Assembly (NCBI GenBank): GCA_950097015.1
Contig: CATNEN010000038.1
Location: 34,868,501-34,932,500, forward strand
Reading direction: 5' to 3'
From: Macrostomum hystrix
Lineage: Eukaryota > Platyhelminthes > Macrostomidae
DNA length: 64,000 bases
Shown here: piece by piece, positions 43,801-51,645 of the stretch
Numbering within the stretch: the stretch's first letter is position 1
Layout of the letters: each line of letters begins with the position of its first letter
Translations under genes and position numbers: made by a program
The notes under the pieces: model-generated
Databases searched by the model: none
Told to the model about the DNA's origin: nothing
The model's input: the letters and a program-made list of their open reading frames with translations, nothing else

Positions 43801-45091
43801 CCCCAACGCCGCACTCTGCCAGGAGGACCAGGAGATCTACGCCCGCGTCGCTGCAAGCCGTGGCCAAGATCCCACCCAGCTGCAGCAGACTCTGGAGGCC
43901 CTGGCCTATTCGCAGTACATGCAGCTCCTTGGTGGCATCGGCATGCCAGGCGGCAACTCCAATGCCGCTGGCTCGTCGTCGACCTCGGCTGGAGCTTCGG
44001 CTTCGGCTGCGTCTCAGGCGTACGGAATGCAGCAGATGCAGCATTACTATCAACAGGCTGCCTTGGCTGCCTACACCTCCGGCATGATGGGCGGCGGCGT
44101 CGGCAGTCTCGCCGACGTTCTGGCGGCAGCCGGAGTGGCGACGGCAACGCCGTCAACAACGCCAATGACAACAGCGTCGTCAACTTCCTCTACGTCGGCT
44201 GCCAATTCGTCGCGAGCGTCGTACGCTTCGTCATCAACTGGCAAGCAGCCCTCTTCTACAACTTCTTCCTCGTTGTCGTCGTCATCAGCAATGGCTTCCA
44301 TGCCGATGACGATATCGACATCAACGGGTGCTCCGGCAGCTGCCTCGTCGTCGTCTTCGTCGGCGGATGATTCGACGGCTGCTCTGATGGCAGCCGCCTA
44401 CGCCCAATACGCGGCTGCGGCGGCCGCCTATTCCAATCCGCTGATGTACGGTGGCTACTACGGCTTGAACGGCGCCGGAGCGTACGGAGGAGCCGCCTAC
44501 GGCTCTGGCGGCAGCGGAGTTGCTGGCACTTCAGCAGCAGCCGCTTTCTCGGGCATCGGCATCAGTGGCTCTTCATCCATGGGTTCCTCGTCTGCATCAG
44601 CGCTAGGTCGAGAGAAGTCTAAGTCAGCCAGCAGGCAGCGACACCATCAGCAGCAGCAGCAGCTTCATCACCAGATGCAGAATTATCATTCTCATCTACA
44701 TGGCGGCAACGGTCAGGCATCCTCAGCGTCTAGAAAGGCGCCGTCGAGTTCGCTTCAAGCATCGCAACTGCATCAGGCGCATCTAGTTCCGCCGGCTCCG
44801 CAGGCAACCAGGGGCCGGCCGCCTCAGCATCAGCGAAGTTCCTCGTCTGTGGCAGCTGCCGCCGCTGCCGCATCTTCAAGGCAGTTGCAGCAGCAGCAGC
44901 AGCAGCACCAGCACCAGCTTTTCCAGCATCATCAGCATTCCAGACTGCAGCAGCAGCAGCAGCAGCTTCAACAGATGCCGCCTCCGCCGCCGCCATCTGT
45001 GCCACTGGCGTTGCAACAGCAAGCAGCTGGGACTGTTCCAGAGTCTTCAGACTCTATGGATGGCGTGCTGGATTTGAGTACAAAGAAATAA
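24333..45091 (+). CDS. CHD6-9/Kismet-type chromodomain helicase
   Basis: Coding exons: 24333-25132, 25561-25837, about 31443/31457-31918, 32706-33181, 33677-34289, 35088-35540, 36164-36921, 37864-38152, 38538-40511, 40948-41250, 42661-43479, 43793-45091; about 2.8 k residues. It is a nuclear ATP-dependent nucleosome remodeller. Order of parts: Lys-rich acidic N-terminus; two chromodomains ([27 protein letters not shown]...[17 protein letters not shown]) separated by polyQ; SNF2 helicase with Walker [13 protein letters not shown] box ([10 protein letters not shown]), [20 protein letters not shown], and motif [11 protein letters not shown]. Then come [34 protein letters not shown], a SANT/SLIDE-like part, a BRK-like domain ([11 protein letters not shown]...[12 protein letters not shown]) and a Gln/Ala/Ser-rich tail ending DLSTKK. 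These place it in subfamily III (CHD6-9), where flies have one gene, kismet. The exon 2-3 junction is not phase-resolved; a small exon may be missing. Confidence 0.93.
25436..25558. mobile_element. Possible degenerate tRNA-derived SINE
   Basis: GCGTAGCTCAGTCCATAG resembles a tRNA D-arm, and AAGATTCGAACTCTTGACG resembles a reverse box B. The two lie in opposite orientations, so this is a weak call. It lies in CHD intron 1. Confidence 0.3.
25868..26335. repeat. 31-bp minisatellite with palindromes, CHD intron
   Basis: About 15 units of ACTGATGACCTTCTGAAGGT plus CTAGATCAAGT. Each unit contains the near-palindrome GACCTTCTGAAGGTC. Confidence 0.95.
27180..28040. repeat. 29-bp minisatellite (plus short 23-bp array), CHD intron
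   Basis: 27180-27290 has about five units of GTAGCATCAAAAATCCCATA. 27298-28040 has about 25 units of TTCTAGCTGACCCTAGATAC plus ACCCGTGTG. The first three units differ (CTACTGATATCCCCTGTG). Confidence 0.95.
28835..29954. repeat. 30-bp minisatellite, CHD intron
   Basis: About 37 units of GAAGTACTGAGGGATTAGCG plus TGTGCTTGCT. Because 30 is a multiple of 3, long frames stay open on both strands (up to 363 codons). They have no non-repeat sequence and I do not regard them as genes. The variant GACATTAGTGTGAGC is homogenised at the right end. Confidence 0.95.
30750..30885 (-). mobile_element. SINE family 2-like fragment
   Basis: Contains GGAGTCTAGAATCGAACCCC, a reverse box B arm, followed to its left by a TCCATGGACTG block that also occurs in the family 2 body at 19250. 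Confidence 0.5.
31962..32340. repeat. 27-bp minisatellite, CHD intron
   Basis: About 14 units of CATACTAACCCCATGATCCA plus TAATCCT. It contains a duplicated block of five units. The MRIMDHGVS-type open frames are repeat by-products. Confidence 0.95.
33310..33640. repeat. 31-bp minisatellite, CHD intron
   Basis: About eight good units of AGTGTGCTCAAAGTGTATTC plus AGTGTGCTCAT, grading into degenerate copies on the left. It ends about 40 bp before the exon encoding the second half of chromodomain 1. Confidence 0.92.
34450..35040. repeat. ~38-bp hairpin minisatellite, CHD intron
   Basis: About 15 units of AGGTTGGGATTTCTGTTATC plus CCAAATGATCCTCAGAAC. The arms TTGGGAT and ATCCCAA are complementary around a TTCTGTT loop. 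Confidence 0.93.
35550..36050. repeat. ~35-bp minisatellite, CHD intron
   Basis: About 14 degenerate units of GAGTTTCCTAGAATCATGAG plus GATCTTTTAGATTAG. Confidence 0.9.
36945..37335 (+). mobile_element. tRNA-like SINE with expanded (TAC)n tail
   Basis: Box A-like TTAGCTGCGGAAATCTG and box B-like GAAGTTCGAATCTC in a CHD intron, then a short body that runs into more than 200 bp of imperfect TACTAC repeats. The microsatellite probably grew from the SINE tail. Confidence 0.6.
37343..37763 (-). mobile_element. MITE family 1, copy 2 (421 bp)
   Basis: Reverse-oriented homologue of 7974-8393. Its ends CCCGCAAAAATA and TTTTTTACAGGG form imperfect TIRs. It is inserted inside the (TAC)n microsatellite of a CHD intron and flanked by TT on both sides. 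Confidence 0.8.
37764..37842. repeat. (TAC)n microsatellite
   Basis: Right half of the trinucleotide array that the MITE interrupts. It ends about 20 bp before the next CHD exon at 37864. Confidence 0.9.
38178..38475 (-). mobile_element. SINE family 1 (copy D)
   Basis: In a CHD intron, antisense to the gene. The head at 38475 has the AGAGCGG box A and GCTCGATTCC box B. The CTGACGATGAGAAAGTCAG block and the GTGTCACCAAATAATG block are conserved. It fills most of this 385-bp intron. Confidence 0.87.
39840..40070 (+). repeat. 21-bp coding repeat in the CHD exon
   Basis: About eleven heptapeptide units of the form (D/E)(E/Q)MKV(N/E)Q inside the 1974-bp exon, with a consensus of GATGAAATGAAGGTCAACCA plus G. 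The frame is kept because 21 is a multiple of 3. Confidence 0.95.
40590..40922. repeat. 23-bp minisatellite, CHD intron
   Basis: About 14 units of GAGTTCTTATCTCACCTGTC plus CAT, with alternating TCTCACC and TCTAACC. Confidence 0.95.
41290..42590. repeat. ~21-bp minisatellite, CHD intron (1.3 kb)
   Basis: About 60 degenerate units of ACTCGTCATTCTTATCATACT, with larger composite blocks that repeat (ACTCGTCTTTTTATTATAC then TACACATCATTATTATC). It fills almost the whole intron. Leu/Tyr/Ser-rich frames are by-products. Confidence 0.93.
43595..43800. repeat. ~31-bp minisatellite reaching the last CHD exon
   Basis: About six units of GTAAAGACAGTCAGGTCAAT plus GACCTAATCA. The last copy contains the AGGTCAATGACCCC that includes the inferred 3' splice site (AG at 43791-43792) and the first codons of the final exon. 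Confidence 0.85.
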
Positions 45092-45589
45092 GGGCGCACA
45101 CCAGCCTACTTGCAGTAGCTAAAACGCCCCAAGCCTCGTTAGTATTTCAAATTTCATAAAATATACATGTTTGTTTGTTTGTTTACAAAACTGTGCAATC
45201 TTATTCGCGACATTGCTGCGTTTTCTCTGTTTTGTTTGTTTGTTGTTGTCATTGTGTACAGGCATGCGTGTAAGTATTCAGTGTTTAGTATTAATGTATT
45301 TTATATTTGACTTGCTAATCTCGATTTCTTTTTATCCTTTTCATAATCTTTTTTACATACATAATCGAGACAATTTTGTTTATCCAATTAGACGGATAAA
45401 AGGACGATGCTCCATTTATTTATGCAGATTTTCTGACACTAGTTCCGCTGCACCGAGCCTTTTTTTCTTACGTAATCTCTGCTAAATATTTGTGAGGCTA
45501 TTTATTACTTGTCAATCATTCATAATCTACCAGTTTAGTCCGCTCGTTTGCAATGAGAACTCTCTACGACTCTACTAACTAAACAACTC

Positions 45590-45905
45590 CCACCTCGCTC
45601 CCAGTGTACATTGGAACCCCTAAACTACCCCCACCTCACTGCCAGTGTACACTAGACCCTTAAACTATACCCCACCTCACTCCCAGTCTTCACTGGACCC
45701 CTAAACTACCCCCACCTCACTCCCAGTGTACACTGGACCCTTAAACTATACCCCACCTCACTCCCAGTCTTCACTGGACCCCTAAACTACCCCCACCTCA
45801 CTCCCAGTGTACACTGGACCCTTAAACTATACCCCACCTCACTCCCAGTGTACACTGGACTCATAAACTATACCCCACCTCACTCCCAGTGTACACTAGA
45901 ACCCC
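45590..45905. repeat. ~40-bp minisatellite
   Basis: About eight units of CTCACTCCCAGTGTACACTG plus GACCCTTAAACTATACCCCAC, with a GTCTTCACTGG variant. Confidence 0.9.
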
Positions 45906-46504
45906 TAAGCAACCCCTTAGTCGCAGTGCGCGACATAAAGTACATTTATCTCTATCATTGTTAATTGTAACATTGTAGATACTTATTGACAGTTGACGCA
46001 ATTTGAATTTTCGTCAGTTGTTTTAAGTATTCCAATTAAGATTTATAAAAGAAAGTCCAGTACCCATGCTGTCTGAAGTTAGCTTGTCTTTTTCTATTTA
46101 TTTCTATCTGTTATAACCATCAGTGTACTCGGAGTTTTTATTGTTGTTGCTGCTTTTTTCTGTAGCTGCAATTTTGTTAGCTTTTAGTCGACTATCACAG
46201 CTTTGCAGTGCAAATACATTTGCTTCGGCACATTTTTGTTGCTTTTTTATCACAATTCCTTGCTTTACTGTCTTATTCCTATGGTTTGTGGCTATGTAGG
46301 TGATTGATTTGTTTCGAGTTTGTTAATCTTTACTCAGCTGACAATATTTTGACTAGGTAGACAAAAATTGCATTCTACTTTTTTGCCATGCAATTTGGCA
46401 TGTTTTTTATTAAACTTCTTGACTTTTGTTTGCACCACTCAAGTGAGTTCTTATGGAATGGCTCAACTAGCAGACATCTAGTGTTAAAGTTTGAGACTAT
46501 TTAC

Positions 46505-47268
46505 TGGTCGAATGAGAGGTTATTTAGTGGCCAGATAAGGGGCTATTTAGTGGCCAGATAAGGGGCTATTTAGTGGCCAGATAAGGGGTTATTTAGTGGC
46601 CAGATAAGGGGCTATTTAGTGGCCAGATAAGGGGCTATTTAGTGGCCAGATAAGGGGCTATTTAGTGGCCAGATAAGGGGTTATTTAGTGGCCAGATAAG
46701 GGGCTATTTAGTGGCCAGATAAGGGGCTATTTAGTGGCCAGATAAGGGGCTATTTAGTGGCCAGATAAGAGGTTATTTAGTGGCCAGATAAGGGGCTATT
46801 TAGTGGCCAGATAAGGGGCTATTTAGTGGCCAGATAAGGGGCTATTTAGTGGCCAAATAGGAGGTTATTTAGTGGCCAAATAAGGGGTTATTTAGTGGCA
46901 AAATAAGGGGCTATTTAGTGGCCAAATAAGGGGCTATTTAGTGGCCAAATAAGGGGCTATTTAGTGGCCAGATTAGGGGTTATTTAGTGGCCAGATAAGG
47001 GGTTATTTAGTGGCCAGATAAGGGGCTATTTAGTAACCAGATAAGGGGTTATTTAGTGGCCAGATAAGGGGCTATTTAGTAACCAGATAAGGGGTTATTT
47101 AGTGGCCAGATAAGGGGCTATTTAGTGGCCAGATAAGGGGTTATTTAGTGGCCAGATAAGGGGTTATTTAGTAACCAGATAAGGGGTTATTTAGTGGCCA
47201 GATAAGGCTATTTAGTGGCCAGACAAGGGGTTATTTAGTGGCCAGATAACAGGCTATTTAGTGACATA
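46505..47268. repeat. 23-bp minisatellite
   Basis: About 33 units of GGGGCTATTTAGTGGCCAGA plus TAA. Confidence 0.95.
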
Positions 47269-48544
47269 CACAGCTGAATATGATGCTATGCATAACGGTA
47301 ATCTATTGCATTTCCAGTTTCTGTGTTTCCATTTTTTTCTTCTAATTAGCGAGCCGCGAGCCATTTAGTTTGTTAAAATGGAATCCAAATTCCTAATTTA
47401 ATTTTTTTAGCAGTCTTTTGTCGCTTTTATTTTCGTTTTTTTGTTTGAATTTGAATTCGGCCGTCTATATATATATACAGTACACAGGACTCACGTTCTG
47501 GAGCAAAGTGCAATGCAATGGATAGCTTCATAATTGTATATTTCAGTCATTTTTGCTTCTTAGCTTTGGTTTCCCTATAAAAGCTGTTGCGTATATAAGT
47601 TTTATTATCGATTTTCCAAGCTTAAAAACTCCCACGCGAACTTCAACTGCTCCTTGCTTTATTGTTACGCCTCTATATACTTCAAATTAGTATATATTTT
47701 GTCCGACGAGGATTTGTAACTTACAATTTTCAGCGTGTGCAATCAATTTTAATTTATTTAAAGCGCTAAATCTGTACAGAAAAGGAACTTTCACATTGTC
47801 TTATCTAACCAGTCCCAAAAGCTAATTTAAACAGCTTTCAAATGTGCAAAGTTTTTTATAACTAAAAGTTGATGCTTTTTAATAATTAAAATTCTACCTT
47901 CAGCGGTGGTTAACCTCTCAATATTTATTTGCCGTTTTTATATTGTATTCGTGCCGTGACATTAATTATTTTATATTCTGCGCTGTTAATTTCTTCATTT
48001 CTCATTTAATAGATTATCAGGCATTGGGCCTGGCCATTTGGGTTGGTGGATTAGTTGGTGGATTATCTGAAAGGATTATCGTAAATTTTTAGTGGATTAT
48101 CCAACCAGATTATATTCACTTGGAACGGTGGATTATCGAATATTTTTATTAGAGGATTATACGACCGGATTATCGAAGATTTATATTAGTGGATTATGCG
48201 ATCGGATTATCGAAGTTTTTTTATTGGTGGATTATACGACAGGATTATCGAAGATTTGGATTTTTCGACCTATCGTACGCTCGTAGATTTGTTTATTTGT
48301 CTGTCGATTTCTCTATAATATGGGCGATGCCCGAAACGATTTTACTGGGTTCAGGTCGATTCCTCTAAGATTCTGGTGGAATTCTAGAGAACACTAATAT
48401 AACTCATCCATCTCGATGTGAAGCGCAGTCGATGCGAAGAAGTCCACCTGCTTCGCCATGTATTTGGCTTAAATTAGTTAGTTTTTTGTTAGTTTACACG
48501 GTTAGTTAAAGATAGTGCTAGCATTCAAAAACTTAAATTGAAGT

Positions 48545-50816
48545 CTACATGAACTCGCTTCCTAGGGTGATGCTGAAGGTGCCATCGAGAACGTATGTGG
48601 CGTGATACCATTGGTTGGGATCGACGTTAACTGCAATTTAGTGAGGTGAAGAATGACTTTTTGTACCTGAATTAATTAGGCTCAAGCATAGCCGACACTT
48701 ACAGATATCGCCAGGCTCAATGTCTACTTGAAGCTGCGAGCAGACAGTCTCACATTCGACTGGGGGCTGCAGAATCCAGCGCTTCCGACCCTGGATCTGG
48801 GCCTGCCAGGACGGACGGGCGAAGTAGTCGATCTGGAAATTAGTGAAGGGCGACAATATTTTTCACTGCTCTATCTGGCTCTACCCACAGCCTCTATCGC
48901 CAATGTACATTACAAGCCTTCTTCTCCCTTTCTAGGCTTAAATATCGACTCCACTTCTACACGAATGTACATTCCAAGCCTTCTGCCTTTCTAGGTTTAA
49001 ATATCGACTCCACTTCTACCCGAATGTACATTCCAAGCCTTCTGCCTTCCTAGGTTTAAATATCGACTCCACTTCTACCCGAATGTACATTCCAAGCCTT
49101 CTGCCTTCCTAGGTTTAAATATTGACTCCAAATCTATCCAAATGTACATTCAAGCCCTCTACTGCCTTCTAGGTTTAAATATCGACTTCACTTCAATCCG
49201 AATGTACATTCAAAGTCTTCCACTCCATCCATATTAAAACGCATGTACATCTTTATTCAATAGGTTCCTTATCATTTGCAATCTATCTGCATGAAAAGCA
49301 CCCCACGCGCCCATATGCACATTCCAAGCCTCCTGACTAGCACAATGAGTGCTGTTTTGTTCTGTCTCTCAATAGTCGTTTATTTTTTCCTTTGGCTTCT
49401 TTTCTGTTCAAATAGCAGCGATCCTTTTCAAAACCACAATGAGTCACCACACTTTCAGTGATCTGGCATCCATATGTTGTGAGTGTGTGTAGGTTACGGT
49501 ACTATAAACTCACGTGCAGCAGGGCAGCTCTGCTCGCACTGCCAATGTAGAACCAATCAGCAGCTGGGTGTTCAATCTCTGGCGCCAGGTAGTACGGCCG
49601 GTCGTGATAGTTTAAAAGTTCGCGAAATATGCCCCTATTTAGATTCTTCCAGCCAAAGTAAAATGGCTTCTGGCGTCGCTGCTCTGACATGTGCAGCGCA
49701 TCGCGAAGGGTAGCCAGCTCTAAGTTGAATGGGTCTATTATCTGAGAAATTATAGCAGTTAAAATAATGTCAGTGCTTGATCAAGGTCACGTGATAGATC
49801 CTTTAGAGTCACGTGACCCACCAGATTCTTAAGTGTCACGTGATCTACCAGATCTTTTGGAGTCACGTACCCACCAGATCCTTAGAGTCACGTGACCCAC
49901 CAGGTCTCTAGAGTTGTAAGACACTAAAAGTGGGGAACGAACCTCGCGCTGGCAGACCGAGACCAGTTTCTGGCTTGTTTGCCTTCGTCAGTCAGCCATA
50001 GCCACACGCAGTCCTCTCCCACCACTCTTAGTGTGCACAGAAGTCTCTTTTAAGCTTGCCATTTTTATGGCGATATTTTTTAGTGTTATGTGAGAGTTTT
50101 GCAGCCAAGACTTTGCTTTTCTACTGTTGTCAGTAGTCTGAATTGTATCTCTCACAAGAGTCACGTGATCTACCAGATACTTTAGAGTCACGTGACCCAC
50201 CAGATTCTTAAGTGTCACGTGATCTACCAGATCCTTTGAAGTCACTGAACCACCAGATTCTTTAGAGTCACGTGACCCACTAGATCCATAGAATCACAAG
50301 TCCTAACCTACCAGCTAAACCCACCTTGACTCTTCGTCCACTGCCATAGGCTGACGGATGCCTGTCGTGCATGTCGCGAATGAATTCGTAGCTGAAGTAC
50401 TGATGTGCCAGCCAGCCCCTGGTGGCATTCCTGACTAGCACAGGCCGGCCTGTATAAGCGTACAGTTCTAGAAAGCGCTGCTGTGACAGGTCAGTCTCCA
50501 CTGGCACGGCTGTCAGTCCCGCGCACATTGCGCTGCAGTTGCTAGGCGGCCTAGAAACCTCAAGCAGCCAGTCACCGGGCAGAAGGCAGGCCTCCGAGCT
50601 GGAATTGTACATCCACCTAGCCAATAGGAGCATCGCCAGCAAAGTCAGCAGAGTACACCAACTCATTGGCAAACGAAGAGGCTGACGCTGCCGCATTCCA
50701 AGCAGCTTGTCGGTGAGCTGTCTTTTCACAGCCTGCCTCGCGTCGTCGCTAGGCAGAGAAGCCAGCAAGCTTTCAACGTCAAGAATAAAATTTCTATACA
50801 AGTTTTTGTGCATCAT
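48545..50816 (-). CDS. Membrane-anchored JmjC/cupin-like Fe(II)/2OG oxygenase
   Basis: Four exons: 50816-50325, 49741-49514, 48832-48703, 48630-48545. All phases close, giving 311 aa. An uncharged segment (about 56-70, LPMSWCTLLTLLAMLLLARW) after a basic cytosolic stretch suggests a type II membrane protein with its enzyme part in the lumen. The cupin_8/JmjC fold is supported by PVLVRNATRGWLA, FYFGWKNLN, RDALHM, the iron motif H-I-D formed across an exon junction (LLH + IDYFARPSWQAQIQGRKRW), LQPP, and the distal histidine in NQWYHATYVL. All three iron ligands are therefore present. Cys residues in the lumenal part (PPSNCSAMC; ECETVC) could form disulfides. The substrate is unknown; I do not assign it to a named family such as KDM8, JMJD8 or HSPBAP1. 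A strong 3' splice site (50845) lies 28 nt upstream of the ATG. Confidence 0.8.
48950..49160. repeat. ~57-bp minisatellite in JmjC intron
   Basis: Four to five units of GAATGTACATTCCAAGCCTT, CTGCCTTTCTAGGTTTAAAT and ATCGACTCCACTTCTACCC, degrading rightwards to about 49240. Confidence 0.9.
49780..50290. repeat. E-box (CACGTG) minisatellite in JmjC intron
   Basis: Units of about 22-24 bp such as GAGTCACGTGACCCACCAGA, in two blocks (49780-49915 and 50150-50290) separated by about 235 bp of other sequence. At least eight copies keep the perfect palindrome TCACGTGA or GTCACGTGAC. Confidence 0.9.
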
Positions 50817-51645
50817 GTTTGTTCAAAGTTAGGCCCTCTGACGTCTGGGTGCAAGAAAATGTTTTAAAGTTTTCTACTAGAAGCCAAGCGTAGCACAATG
50901 GATTTTATTGTTGAAATATAGTTAATAGCGTACATACTCTTGTGCTTGGTGCGACTTTCTGCACAGCTAGTATGTGCTAAGTCTCTTTGTAATGGAGGGA
51001 AGAAATTACACCAAGCCCAGTTGGGCTGCAGATGTACAGCCAGTGACCTAGCCGAGCTATTGTGCGGCCTATCTGACAACAGTTTAGTCCACAATAACTG
51101 TAAGAGTACTGCGGCCAATGGCACATCATTTGGTGACACTAGACCCACAGCCAATGAGGAGAAAATTCTACCCACATCGCTAACACCTGAGCACACACGC
51201 ACACAGATACCGTACGCAGGCACACGCTCACACAGGTGTGTACATCTGCCCTGACTTTCTTGTCGTCAGGCAGTGTACACTCTCACTGTGCCTTGGAGGT
51301 TTGCCCTCAAGGTCGTAAATTTCATTACACGCCCCCAAGCCTTCTCGCCCCAAATGAATGTGGCCTCGGCGCGGAATCGAGCTCAGGGACCTCAGTGTGA
51401 GAGGCAAACTCATTAGACCGTTCGAGTTTAGACATCACTTGCCATTTAGCCACCTCCCCCAAAGCAAAGTAAGCAATGTCTCCCCTTTTAGCATGCACAC
51501 CACTTTAGCAGCGAGCAATGTCCCTCATTCAGCAGAGAACAAGAACATTGTTTTTAGTATATTTTCTCAGACTCAGAATCATTTGCGCATTAATATAGAG
51601 TAACGCAGTCAGTCGACATATTAAGACCAGGTAAACAAACTTGAA
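50817..51645. other. Spacer between JmjC gene and unknown gene
   Basis: Apart from SINE copy E I see only short, unsupported open frames. Confidence 0.6.
51080..51430 (-). mobile_element. SINE family 1 (copy E)
   Basis: In the spacer between the JmjC gene and the unknown gene. Body blocks GGTGACACTAGACC, CTGAGCACACACGCACACAG and GTCAGGCAGTGTACACTC are present. The head at 51430 is diverged (part of the box A region is altered). Confidence 0.82.

Larger units (their letters stand above)
45092..48544. other. Intergenic region between convergent genes (CHD and JmjC)
   Basis: Contains the CHD 3'UTR and three arrays: 45590-45905 (about eight units of ~40 bp, CTCACTCCCAGTGTACACTG type), 46505-47268 (see separate entry) and a degenerate GGATTATCGAAGATT array at 48050-48260. 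I see no gene. Confidence 0.7.
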
